64,000 bases of DNA from Eriocheir sinensis (GCF_024679095.1 NC_066518.1:2120178-2184177); one strand, 5' to 3'; counted from the first letter of the stretch, positions 12,503 through 22,273 are shown. The notes: a model not told the origin generated them from the sequence alone. Numbers and translations: made by a program.

Positions 12503-13009
12503 TCAACTTAGTGGCGACAAGAGCTGATAATTTTGCTTGATCTTATATGGATGGGTACAAAAGGCAGAAAAGAAGACTACAAGAGGCCAGTGAATTGACA
12601 CATGCCGCAGTTCCAAGTTACTGACCATCTGCTTTCCAAGTCTATAATCTTTTCGTAGAGTATTTCGGCAGCACGTGATAAACATCCATTCAACACAGGG
12701 AAAAACAGCGGGACAGCCTTGAATGACGATGCTATTACTTCCCCCAAGGCAAGATGAAGCTTGGATAATGATGAGGTCTAACACACGGCCGCGAATGTTA
12801 CACGAGAACGTCACGAGGACACTATTCCCTTGCACAACATTATATAGCGCAGTCGACCCTTCGTACCGCCGTCCCATCATGATTGAGCCCCGACACTTTC
12901 CCCTGACCTCACGGCGCCACCACTTACCTTTGCCGTCAAAACATGTGGTGCGTGTAATTACAACGTTGGGAAAGTTGGTCAAATATGCATAATGGCTTTG
13001 TCGGGCCAT
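12503..13009 (-). CDS. ORF of 168 codons in the unit spacer, doubtful
   Basis: The frame begins MARQSHYAYLTNFPNVV and is intact in units A, B and C, but broken in the D-E spacer near 35900. The composition is not typical of a known family and I see no domain. A splice-donor-like AG|GTAAGT lies inside it about 80 bases from the start, so the first part could be an exon rather than the whole frame being translated. An antisense frame of 89 codons overlaps. I treat it as unproven. Confidence 0.15.
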   Translation of the reverse strand: MARQSHYAYLTNFPNVVITRTTCFDGKGKWWRREVRGKCRGSIMMGRRYEGSTALYNVVQGNSVLVTFSCNIRGRVLDLIIIQASSCLGGSNSIVIQGCPAVFPCVEWMFITCCRNTLRKDYRLGKQMVSNLELRHVSIHWPLVVFFSAFCTHPYKIKQNYQLLSPLS

Positions 13010-13032
13010 GATATTTGTGTTCCTGACCTGAT

Positions 13033-13036
<4 letters not shown>

Positions 13037-13089
<53 letters not shown>
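13037..13089. repeat. (GT)n(GA)n microsatellite at the right edge of the inverted block
   Basis: This is the reverse of the CT-then-CA tract of the direct units. It marks where homology to the unit ends on this side. Confidence 0.95.
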
Positions 13090-14180
13090 GAAGAGAGAAA
13101 GTTTAATCCTTCTTCGCATTATCTCTGCAGCTTCTGGTAATTAATCAAGCTCGCATTTCCGTTTCTTCCTTCAAACTTTCTCGGATAACACATAATCTGC
13201 CCTGTGCTTCACCCCTCCCCCGCCATCCCTCACCCGTTCCTTAGACTCACACCTCACGCTAAAAATTTCATACTAAACCATTTTTTACACTCAAGGCTCT
13301 TTGTTTCATCTTTCTAGCAATCTTCTACCTCTTAAATTTCGCTGCAATATTGTGTTTCATTCTACATAATTTCTATCTATATTTTCATGTTGACTACTCT
13401 TCTGAACTTGCTAACTCCATGCCTCCCCCTCTCCCGCGGCAACGCTGAACACGGCTTTGTATTCTTGCTCATCACTTCTCTATCCAAATCCCTTGTGCAA
13501 GAGTTAATCAGTATCTTCATTCTTTTATCCCTTCTGCTGATAAACTCTGGGACAGCCTTCCTTTGTCTGTATTTCCTTCCGTGTACGACTTGAACTCTAA
13601 GAGGAGAGTATCAAGAACCTCTCCACCCGAAATTGACCTCTCCTCTGGCTTCTCGCTTATTTTTACTGTTGCCGGAGCAGCGTCTAGTGGGCCATTTTGT
13701 TGCTGTTGTTGTTTTTTACCCTTGAGCTGCCTCCCTTGCTGTAAAAAAAATACTCCTAAACTATTAAAATCCCCAAAAGCCTTACAAGTTCGTCTTTTCT
13801 TTATTCCCACACCACATCACTCCCTTGTCCTGGATTATGGGTGACCTACAAAACATTCTCTCACCCCTGTCCTTTCGTATTCACAAGGCAACATTTTCCA
13901 TTCCACAAAATCCTACCTCATTTAACCTTTTAGACATATAAGCATAAGATATCTTCATCCCACACACCCGCCACTCATCACACTCATCATTTCCCCGACC
14001 TTTCTTTCGCCCTCTTTTCCCATTAGCTTCTCCATTCATCCCTGTATTAACTCTCATTTCACTTTTTCTTTACCCTCCATGCTTGCTCTCTGCTCCCCAC
14101 GTTTCTCACCCTTCCAATCCATTCCACATCGCCCCGTTCTTAACACTCCCCTCGCCCTTCCCCCTCCTCTCATCCAGCCT

Positions 14181-14590
14181 TATGTGACCAAAATGTTATG
14201 AGTAAACTACAAGCTCGCCCTCCCTTGCCCTATACTTCCTGCCAAAAAAGTTTGCATCCCTTCCAGCCCAGTCCCACCGCGCCCTACCTTCCCTCTCCTC
14301 TCGTTCCCGCGGCGTATGTGACCTAAAACGTTAGAAGTAAGCCACCATCCAGCCCTCAATTGCCTAGTACTTCAAAGCAAAACGTTCATATGGCGCGCAC
14401 TCCCCCTCTTCCCGCCCTATCCCGCTTCTCGCCCTCCGTTCGCCGTCCTGTCCTGTGACCTAAAATGCAGCAAGTAAATCACCAACCAGTCCTTCCCTGC
14501 CCTGTACTCCTCGATAAAACGTTTTCACCCCTTCCAGCGCCGCCCCTCCCCGCTCTTCACCCGCGTCCCGCCCCACCCGTGTCATCCCTC
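14181..14590 (+). repeat. Diverged tandem repeat, about 3 copies of 130-140 bp
   Basis: A TGTGACC-AAAA motif followed by a GTAA-containing stretch recurs near 14185, 14316 and 14453. Each time a C-rich stretch of similar layout follows (AGCCC, CCTAGTACTTC or similar, AAAACGTTT or similar). Divergence is high, so the repeat is old. Confidence 0.6.
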
Positions 14591-15666
14591 AGCCTAATCT
14601 GGGACCGAAAGATTTATGTCAGCCTCCCGCCTTCCGCCGCCGCCCCGTCCCATCCGTCACGCCGCGCCGTTCGTTCTACTTTCTTTCATTCCGAAAAACT
14701 ACGTTGTACATTGGGCGGGTCCCTGCGGCACTACTCTGCATCGTTTTGCTTGTCCAGGAAGTTCAAGTTCACGTGATGAAACACTATTCTTTTATAATGC
14801 TTTTATAGGCTTTGTACGTGCACGGCAGCGTGGGACCAAGGTTTAAGAGGAAACGTGCAGGAGATGGATATAATTTTGGAGAGTAAATTGATGCTTAAGC
14901 CTTTAAAAACATTCAGCCGTGTTTTATTATATTTTTTTTATCACATTAATGCGTAACGTACTTTTCTTGAAATTTCCAAGTTACGGTGTAGTAACGATTT
15001 CGTTGTCGGTCGTTATTTAGTCGACTTCCACGAAGTTAATCTTTACTGTGTATTTGTTTAGACAAAAAAATATTGAAACTATCAAGAAAATAACGAAAAA
15101 CGTACATAGACGTGAAAAATGTTAGTGCTATTTTTCTCAGCATTCTGTCTGATGAGAAGCGACGAATGTTAGAGTGAATGGCAAACCGAATCAGGACTAA
15201 CTAATAAAGAAGGTTTGAGTGCGCATGACACTTGAAAACAACGCTAATATAAGTACTCGGTTCACTGAAGATCCACCTCACCCAATAAATCGTTCGTGGG
15301 ATGTAAAAAAAAACGACAAGACACTAAAGTGGGTTTGGGCCACAAAGTAAACCCGAAACACATGACAGACACAGAGTACGCGGGCGAGTCTTTGGCTTGG
15401 ACGTGACAAGCTTGAGTAAGGGAAAGGCGTAGATGTCGAGCTCATCCAGCTACGAACTAAGAAAAGACAGACGAGCATCGAGAGCCCACGGAAAAGTTGG
15501 GGCTGATATGATATGATTTATTTGACCAAGAAAGCGTTAGGCTGAGGCGTATCACAAAGGGAAGGAGGTAAATGAAAGTAGAGATTAACCTCAAGAAAAG
15601 AGCAGGACGAAGCGTGAAGGAGGGAGGACTGCTCTGGCGGATCTCAAGGTGAAATAAAACACAGTA

Positions 15667-15717
15667 AAGGAGAGGAGAGGAGAGGAGAGGAGAGGAGAGG
15701 AGAGGAGAGGAAAGGAG
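15667..15717. repeat. (GGAGA)n pentanucleotide microsatellite
   Basis: About ten pentamer copies, with one A substitution near the end. Confidence 0.95.
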
Positions 15718-16132
15718 AGAAGAGAGCGTGTGAGGGTCAGAGGAAGAAACCAGATGAGTGCATATATTAAAGGGAGAGCGACTGCCAGAATCTTTTATGC
15801 AAATGGAAACGCGTCAAAATATCAGAATTATAACGCGACTGAAAAGGAAGCAAATAAACAAAAGCTGACCACAAAACAAAAGCCATAAACCAAACACAGA
15901 AAAATATCAATAAATAAACACTGAACATAAATTTCCAAATATCAGGAAAAAAAAACATTTAGCAAAACCTTTTTGTTTAATGTAGAAAAAAGAAAAATGA
16001 CTAATCAGGGAAGGCAGACAAGATAAAATCATTAAGGGCAACCCTTTTTACGGCACGCGATCCTTTACTCAACAGTTACGGTCATATTGTACATTACACC
16101 TTTTTAAATACATTGGAATACAGTACAAGAAA

Positions 16133-16133
<1 letters not shown>

Positions 16134-16180
<47 letters not shown>
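16134..16180. repeat. (CTA)n microsatellite
   Basis: Perfect CTA array of about 47 bp. Confidence 0.95.
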
Positions 16181-16221
16181 GTTACTATCTTTATTTATTA
16201 TTTATTTATTATTTTTTTTTT

Positions 16222-16400
16222 TTTTACATCTTGGCCTATGGTGCCGGTAGGCTTTCTTTGGGGGCCTGGTGGTCGGCTCGAGCCCATCGTGGCGCAGGCA
16301 AGTGTTTATAGTGACGCCATCTATTCTTGGCTCATGCTGCCTCCCGAGCTCATTCTTGATTTCCCTTTGACAGTTCCTCTAGACTCTTAGACCATAACCA
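16222..16400 (-). mobile_element. SINE fragment (3' body), minus strand
   Basis: On the minus strand this region shares a diagnostic segment with the SINE body at about 60800-60850: ATCAAGAATGAG, then GGCAGCATGAGCCAAG, then ATGGCG and CACTATAAA. It continues into a 3' part rich in GGCC-type words and ends at a T-run (an A-tail on its own strand). The tRNA-like head is missing, so this is a 5'-truncated copy. Confidence 0.65.
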
Positions 16401-17039
16401 CGGAAAAACTCAGCACAACGCCCATACTCCAAGTTCCAACTACGTGTTTCCAGACCTTATTACTATGATATCAACTTTCCATGAACCACTTTACTTGATG
16501 ATGAACACCTCTAAAAATTATCCATATATCTCATATTTACTGTAATAATGATCCAACAATCTGATGTCCACTATTAGTAATAATATGACGCAGATGTCCA
16601 AAGCAAAAAAAGTAATTGGGTGTAAAGTACCATATGTGGAATTCAAAGAAGGTGAAAAACTATAAAACCTGATGTTGATTAGTAAATGAGAACTTTGTAT
16701 TTAGCGATGAAAGACGGAGTACAACATGGAGAGGCATAGGTTACTACTAGTTGTAATACTACTATTATATACAATAATGATGATAATAGTAATAATAATA
16801 ACAATAATAGAGCAAGTAGGTATTGGATGTCCTCTGGTCTTATTAGTAACAATCCAGGGGTGTAGTAGGCAGAAAGGCAACTAAAATTAAGAAATCGCAA
16901 TGCACGGACACGGGATAAAGGGAACAGATATGGAGGGAAAGAGTACCTGCGCGACACACTGGGAAATAACTAATGTGTAAAGAACCCAAGGCATGTTATC
17001 CACGCATTATGCATGAAATAAAAGTTAAGCAAGGTTATT

Positions 17040-17119
17040 TTTTCTTACTTATCAAGATTTATTTGGAAATAGTTGCCATTCAAAAGAATTAAGAATATTT
17101 TATCTATTCCTTTATAGTT
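17040..17119 (+). repeat. 80-bp direct repeat upstream of gene copy B
   Basis: Pairs with 19875-19954, in the same orientation with only a few differences. It ends in a pyrimidine-rich stretch and TATAG, which could also serve as a splice acceptor for a leader exon. Confidence 0.9.
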
Positions 17120-17183
17120 TAGCAACAGCCCTGTCACCCGCCATCCGGCGCGTGAACTGCACTACTTAGCCGACTGGGCAAGA

Positions 17184-17213
17184 TTATAGCAGAAAGAATT
17201 TGCTGGAGGCCAG
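17184..17213 (+). promoter_or_regulatory. Possible core promoter of gene copy B
   Basis: A TTATAG box at about 17185 lies 27 bases before a CAGTC initiator-like pentamer at 17211. This would give a leader of about 93 bases. Copies D and E share the CAGTC word, but A and C have a different sequence there, so the assignment is weak. Confidence 0.2.
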
Positions 17214-17222
17214 TCGGTCTTC

Positions 17223-17504
17223 ATGGACATAGCACCTCCTTTTATTACCGAACACCGATTTCCTCAATACTCGGATAATTTTTTTATATCACATCGAAAC
17301 AACGATGGGAAACTCTGCATCTCGACAGAAATTGAACGTGTGGGTAACCCTGGAGCGAGGCTCCTCCCTGGTGGACTCCATCAAGCTCTCGTGCAAGGAC
17401 TCCACCTGCTGCCTGAAGAGGAGGCGTACGGTCGCCTCCGTCAAGTTCCCCGTGGAAGGTTGGTCTTGCGTCGCAGGGATTCAAGGCTGCCACGCCGAGG
17501 GTGA
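17223..17504 (+). CDS. Overlapping upstream ORF, 93 codons, doubtful
   Basis: This ATG lies 82 bases before the start of gene B. The frame runs +1 relative to the gene and overlaps its first 200 bases. It is open at the same length in all five units: 10614-10895 on the minus strand, and 24450-24731, 31472-31753 and 37960-38241 on the plus strand. The ATG has T at -3 and G at +4, a weak context that would allow leaky scanning to the better start of the main gene. The product (MDIAPPFITEHRFPQYSDN at its start, Arg-rich later) resembles no family I know. It may be a regulatory uORF or chance. Confidence 0.3.
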   Translation: MDIAPPFITEHRFPQYSDNFFISHRNNDGKLCISTEIERVGNPGARLLPGGLHQALVQGLHLLPEEEAYGRLRQVPRGRLVLRRRDSRLPRRG

Positions 17505-19518
17505 GCTGCGTGTGCCCTTGGCGAAGCTGTGCAAGAAAGACGGCAACGCGGCCGTCAGGGTGCAATGCGCCTCGCTTGGGAAGCCAGTCTTCACCTCTTC
17601 CATGCCGCTGGCCTGGCTGCTGGACAACATCAGCGGCCTCCACTTCTCTCTCTTCTGTGACGACGGGCCCGCCTTCACCAGCCTCCGGTGCAACGGGAGG
17701 CGGTGTGGCGAGCCCATCCGGGCGGTGAGCCCTGCACCGCGTGCGGCCACTGACGGGATGGCCACGACCGATGAGGCTGATGCATGGGCAGCCTTTGAAG
17801 TGACGACCCATGATGACTGGTCAGTGGAGGTTGATGATTCATGGGCAGCCCCAGACTTGGTGACCTCCGTTGCTATGGTCGAGGCTGATGATTCATGGGC
17901 AGCCTTTGAAGCAATGACCCGTGGTGACTGGTCCGTGGAGGCTGATGATTCATGGGCAGCCCCAGACTTGGTGACCTCTGCTGCTGTGGTCGAGGCTGAT
18001 GATTCATGGGCAGCCTTTGAAGCAATGACCCGTGATGACTGGTCCGTGGAGGCTGATGATCCATGGGCACCCGCCGAATTGGTGACCGCCATCACCGATG
18101 AGGCTGATGATTCATGGGCAGCCTTTGAAGCAATGACCCGTGATGACTGGTCCGTGGAGGCTGATGATCCATGGGCACCCGCCGAATTGGTGACCGCCAT
18201 CACCGATGAGGCTGATGATTCATGGGCAGCCTTTGAAGCAATGACCCGTGATGACTGGTCCGTGGAGGCTGATGATCCATGGGCACCCGCCGAATTGGTG
18301 ACCGCCATCACCGATGAGGCTGGTGTTCCAATGGCACTCCTTGAAGTGACGACCCGTGATGACTCGTCTGATGAAGCTGATGATCCATGGCCAGCCTTTG
18401 AAGCAATGACCCGTGATGACTCGTCTGATGAGGCTGGTGTTCCATTGGCACTCCTTGAAGTGACGACCCGTGATGACTCGTCTGATGAAGCTGATGATCC
18501 ATGGCCAGCCTTTGAAGCAATGACCCGTAATGACTCGTCTGATGAGGCTGGTGTTCCATTGGCACTCCTTGAAGTGACGACCCGTGATGACTCGTCTGAT
18601 GAAGCTGATGATCCATGGCCAGCCTTTGAAGCAATGATCCGTAATGACTCGTCTGATGAGGCTGGTGTTCCATTGGCACTCCTTGAAGTGACGACCCGTG
18701 ATGACTCGTCTGATGAAGCTGATGATCCATGGCCAGCCTTTGAAGCAATGACCCGTGATGACTCGTCTGATGAGGGTGATGATCCATGGGCATCCGCCGA
18801 ATCGGTGACCGCCATCACCGATGAGGATGATGCTGCATGGGACGCCCTCGAATTGATAACCAGTGATGACTGGTCTGATGAGGGTGATGATGCATGGGAA
18901 GCCCTCGAATTGATAACCAGTAATGACTGGTCTGATGAGGGTGATGATGCATGGGAAGCCCTCGAATTGATAACCAGTAATGACTGGTCTGATGAGGATG
19001 ATGATCCATGGGATGCCCTCGAATTGATAACCAGTAATGACTGGTCTGATGAGGATGATGCTGCATGGGATGCCCTCGAATTGATAACCAGTAATGACTG
19101 GTCTGATGAGGATGATGATCCATGGGATGCCCTCGAATTGATAACCAGTAATGACTGGTCTGATGAGGATGATGATCCATGGGATGCCCTCGAATTGATA
19201 ACCAGTAATGACTGGTCTGATGAGGATGATGATCCATGGGATGCCCTCGAATTGATAACCAGTAATGACTGGTCTGATGAGGATGATGATCCATGGGAAG
19301 CCCTCGAATTGATAACCAGTAATGACTGGTCTGATGAGGATGATGATTCATGGGAAGCCCTCGAATTGATAACCAGTGATGACTGGTCTGATGAGGATGA
19401 GGATCCATGGGAAGCCCTCGAATTGATAACCGGTAATGACTGGTCTGATGAGGATGATGCCTTCCTGGACGTCACGGCCATCTGTGCTGTCGTTGTGTAC
19501 ATTGTCTTGCTTCACTAA
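17305..19518 (+). CDS. Copy B: acidic Trp-repeat protein, 737 aa, intact
   Basis: Same architecture as copy A. Myristoylation signal at residues 1-8. Unique domain to about residue 140 with Cys at 30, 35, 36, 55, 62, 76, 88, 118, 129 and 134. Acidic repeats follow from about 156. Residues 720-737 are a hydrophobic end with FLDV at its start and only His after the last Leu pair. Copy B has Leu instead of Phe at residue 10 and 11 distal units of the ELIT type. The first two zones hold fewer units than in A. Most repeats carry DPW or DSW, and many contain a casein-kinase-2-type SDED. No signal peptide is present, so the protein should be cytosolic-facing, with lipid or tail attachment to a membrane as an inference. 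The gene is single-exon with AATAAA at 19682. I assign no biochemical function. Confidence 0.82.
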   Translation: MGNSASRQKLNVWVTLERGSSLVDSIKLSCKDSTCCLKRRRTVASVKFPVEGWSCVAGIQGCHAEGELRVPLAKLCKKDGNAAVRVQCASLGKPVFTSSMPLAWLLDNISGLHFSLFCDDGPAFTSLRCNGRRCGEPIRAVSPAPRAATDGMATTDEADAWAAFEVTTHDDWSVEVDDSWAAPDLVTSVAMVEADDSWAAFEAMTRGDWSVEADDSWAAPDLVTSAAVVEADDSWAAFEAMTRDDWSVEADDPWAPAELVTAITDEADDSWAAFEAMTRDDWSVEADDPWAPAELVTAITDEADDSWAAFEAMTRDDWSVEADDPWAPAELVTAITDEAGVPMALLEVTTRDDSSDEADDPWPAFEAMTRDDSSDEAGVPLALLEVTTRDDSSDEADDPWPAFEAMTRNDSSDEAGVPLALLEVTTRDDSSDEADDPWPAFEAMIRNDSSDEAGVPLALLEVTTRDDSSDEADDPWPAFEAMTRDDSSDEGDDPWASAESVTAITDEDDAAWDALELITSDDWSDEGDDAWEALELITSNDWSDEGDDAWEALELITSNDWSDEDDDPWDALELITSNDWSDEDDAAWDALELITSNDWSDEDDDPWDALELITSNDWSDEDDDPWDALELITSNDWSDEDDDPWDALELITSNDWSDEDDDPWEALELITSNDWSDEDDDSWEALELITSDDWSDEDEDPWEALELITGNDWSDEDDAFLDVTAICAVVVYIVLLH

Positions 19519-19681
19519 GCAGCCTGGTAACACACTCACCAGTGACCCCCGGCGCAGGCGCGAGCCACATCGTGAGCCACACTCCCGGGGAGCGAGATTC
19601 CTTTAGTGACCGTCGCTCTTATTTCACCTTCAGGGGAGGAGCTTTAGCTGTATTTCTTATCTTATCAATGAAAACCTTTAC

Positions 19682-19687
19682 AATAAA
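19682..19687 (+). promoter_or_regulatory. Polyadenylation signal AATAAA, gene copy B
   Basis: Canonical hexamer about 164 bases after the stop codon. Confidence 0.6.
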
Positions 19688-19874
19688 ACTATTATCCTAT
19701 TAATGAATTTACCTTACCTATTAATAATAGTGTGCCTATCACAGTGAAATTCACCACATGCACGACTGCCAAGTCTCTTCCATTCGTCTACCATTCTATT
19801 AGCAAACCAATTCCTGCCTGCATGTTTAACAAATCTATATTGATCTAACGACCCATGGCTAAGAGTGCATTATA

Positions 19875-19954
19875 TTTTCTTACTTATCAAGATTTATTTG
19901 CGAATAGTTGCCATTCAAAAGAATTAAGAATATTTTATCTATTCCTTTCTAGTT
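19875..19954 (+). repeat. 80-bp direct repeat downstream of gene copy B
   Basis: Partner of 17040-17119. Together they bracket the whole gene and its UTRs. Confidence 0.9.
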
Positions 19955-20007
19955 AAGCAAATGGGCGCATGTTTGACCGAGTTGAAAAACTTACTAAATT
20001 TTATGCT

Positions 20008-20623
20008 CTATTTTGCAGAGCTGGGCGCGTTACTGGATATCGGGTAGTCCGGTACCGCTCCTCCGCACCTCGAAACACATATAGTCCGTACCTTCCGCTT
20101 CTCCGCTTTTTTTTTTTTTTCCTCGTTCTCGCACCTCCCTCCGGTACCGTACCCAAAAAACTATTAGCGCGCCTGAAAAATCTAGTCATGTACCTTAAAA
20201 AAAAAAAAAAGAATAACAATACAGCATTTATTATTATTATTTATATATTATATTATTATTATTATATTATTATTTTGTTATTTTTATATTCATTTGTCAT
20301 TTTTTTTATGATCTCCACCACCTGAGTAAAGTAACTACTTTTACACTATCATAATTATCATACCTCAGTCATAACATACAGTACATGCAAAACACAGAAA
20401 TTCCGGTTATTATAATTCAAAAGAGGCGGATTACTTGGACTGTTTGTCGCGGACATTTTTTTCATTTTCAATTTTTTAAACCTTAACCTCAGGTGCGGAG
20501 GTACGAATTTACGCACCCGTTATACACCTGTTACTTCCGCACTTTTGAAAACACTTTCAACCTCCGCACCTCCGGGAAGCGTCCGTCCGTCCGCAGGAGA
20601 GGAGGGGAGGAGGTGCTATTTTG
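20008..20623. mobile_element. hAT-like non-autonomous element, 600 bp, with 8-bp target duplication
   Basis: The element at 20016-20615 is bracketed by CTATTTTG at 20008-20015 and 20616-20623. The equivalent sites in the other units have a single CTATTTTG and no insert (7.65, 27.69 and 34.25 kb), so the empty site is known. The element begins CAGAGCTGGGC and contains GGTACCG words, as many hAT MITEs do. The 3' end GGAGGAGGTG is a poor inverted match to the 5' end, so the terminal repeats are weak. CCTCCGCACCT occurs near both ends. There is no transposase. Confidence 0.75.
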
Positions 20624-20639
20624 GAATATACTGTTTTAG

Positions 20640-20840
20640 ATGAATGCATGTAGTTTTATGAAGCTTTTTCCCGCTTACAAGACCCACGAACATTTACATT
20701 TAACGGGGGACCCCTCGGGTATTAGTGGAGGGTCCCCGATGGACTGTGAGGTATACGGCCCTGCCTTCATGCGTGGCTACGAAGACCGCTTCAGATTTTA
20801 CATAAGACAAACGATATCAAATGTTGGCTTTACCATGTAG
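20640..20840 (+). CDS. Small ORF of 66 codons (unit B), hypothetical
   Basis: Same frame as at 7433-7633. The DNA under residues 22-35 contains a near-perfect inverted repeat (GGGGACCCCTC and GAGGGTCCCC, 11-base loop) that could fold as a hairpin in RNA. No domain recognised. Confidence 0.25.
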   Translation: MNACSFMKLFPAYKTHEHLHLTGDPSGISGGSPMDCEVYGPAFMRGYEDRFRFYIRQTISNVGFTM

Positions 20841-20848
20841 CAAATAGT

Positions 20849-20930
20849 TTAGTAATAGTAGTAGTAGTAGCAGTAGTGGTAGTAGTAGTAGTAGTATAGT
20901 AGTACAGTGGTAGTGGTAGTAAAAGTAATA

Positions 20931-20982
<52 letters not shown>
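20849..20982. repeat. (TAG)n trinucleotide repeat
   Basis: Imperfect then perfect TAG array. Equivalent arrays are at about 27919-28045 and 34473-34608. Confidence 0.93.
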
Positions 20983-21489
20983 GTGCCGGACATACTCCCC
21001 CCTTAACATATTCCCTTTTGAACATTTCCCCCTCCGGACATTTCCTCTCATTCATCTATTTAATACGAGCGAAATAACAAATAAATGAATCGTAAAACAG
21101 ACGACTAAAGAGAAGGAACTAATAATAAACAAAAAAAAAAGTATCAACACAACAAAATATGATAAACACAAAATACTGAAAAAAAACGTAGTAACTATCT
21201 AACTGAATATCTAACCAGCTAACTCTTCCTAGCTGTCTGACTAGCTATTAACTAACTATTTAAGTACCTGCCTACCTGCCTGATTTGGTGTGGTTGTTTG
21301 TTCAGCTTGGTCACCTACATACAGAGGAAAGACTAAAAACCAAGGACAAAACATTTCAATCCGGCCAATCCCAAGGAGGTTAAATTAAAAATTTCTCCCG
21401 GCCGTCAGCCTCCTTCTTGCCCCTTCAATGTTGGCGGACAGGGTGCCAGCGAGACCTCAAGCCGCGCGACCCAGGGCCTCATCCATCCT
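20983..21489. other. Unit spacer, non-coding
   Basis: AT-rich with many TTAACTA/TAACTAG-like words and no supported feature. The same sequence recurs in each unit. Confidence 0.6.
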
Positions 21490-22045
21490 TGACCACCACC
21501 ATAATAACCAGCACACCACGACCACCAATACCACCACCACAGCCACCGCCAAATCCACCACCATTACCACCACCAATGCTTACAAAAATGACACTCACCT
21601 GCTTCTACCTCCACCACCACCACCACCACTACAACCACCACCACCCCTGCCACCAGCCCTACCACTACCACCACAACCTCCACCACAATTACCATCACCA
21701 CTACTTTCACAAATGACAGTCACCAACGTCCACTACCACCACCACCACCACCACCACAACCACAACCACCACTATCACCACCACTACCACTTCCACAAAT
21801 GGCAGTCACCTCCTACAACTACCAGCACCACAGATACCACTACGACCACCACCACTACCACCATCACAGCTAAGTCACCACCATCACCACCCCCAACACC
21901 TTTACCAGAGTAACTACCACTACCAACACCCTCCCCCCACCACCACTAGGCTACCACCATTACTGCTAAGTCACCACCACCATCACCACCGGCACCATCT
22001 TTACTTGGGTCATCACCACCACCACCACCACCATTACCACCACCA
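21490..22045. repeat. CCA-rich imperfect trinucleotide tract (unit B)
   Basis: About 555 bp of ACC/CCA triplets with interruptions. The His-, Thr- and Pro-rich frames of 99 and 161 codons are artefacts of the repeat. Confidence 0.9.
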
Positions 22046-22112
22046 AACCAACATTATTAAGAATTTTATGCGCTGTTGCGAAACTTCAAGTGGGTATAAT
22101 GTAATTCACCTG

Positions 22113-22114
<2 letters not shown>

Positions 22115-22200
<86 letters not shown>

Positions 22201-22207
22201 GCGCGCG

Positions 22208-22246
<39 letters not shown>
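22115..22246. repeat. Compound (CT)n-GCGC-(CT)n(CA)n microsatellite
   Basis: The CT array is interrupted by ACGCGCGCG and then passes into CA. This is the tract in which the inverted block A is broken. Confidence 0.95.
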
Positions 22247-22273
22247 GTTCATCAGGTCAGGAACACAAATATC

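Larger units (their letters stand above)
13090..16806. other. Unique spacer between inverted and direct unit copies
   Basis: About 3.7 kb with no homology to the unit. The part from 13190 to 14700 is pyrimidine-rich on the plus strand. It contains a diverged tandem repeat, a GGAGA repeat, a CTA repeat and a SINE fragment, listed separately. I see no supported gene. Frames such as 13387-13593 and 14465-14776 follow the C/T bias. Confidence 0.6.

Noticed and set aside
17305..17750. Assigning the N-terminal Cys-rich domain to a named family
   Set aside because: A beta-rich pattern seems likely, but I cannot match it to a family from sequence alone.
21428..21913. 161-codon His/Thr/Pro-rich ORF, repeated in each unit
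   Set aside because: Open only because of the CCA trinucleotide tract. The reading frame varies with triplet interruptions.
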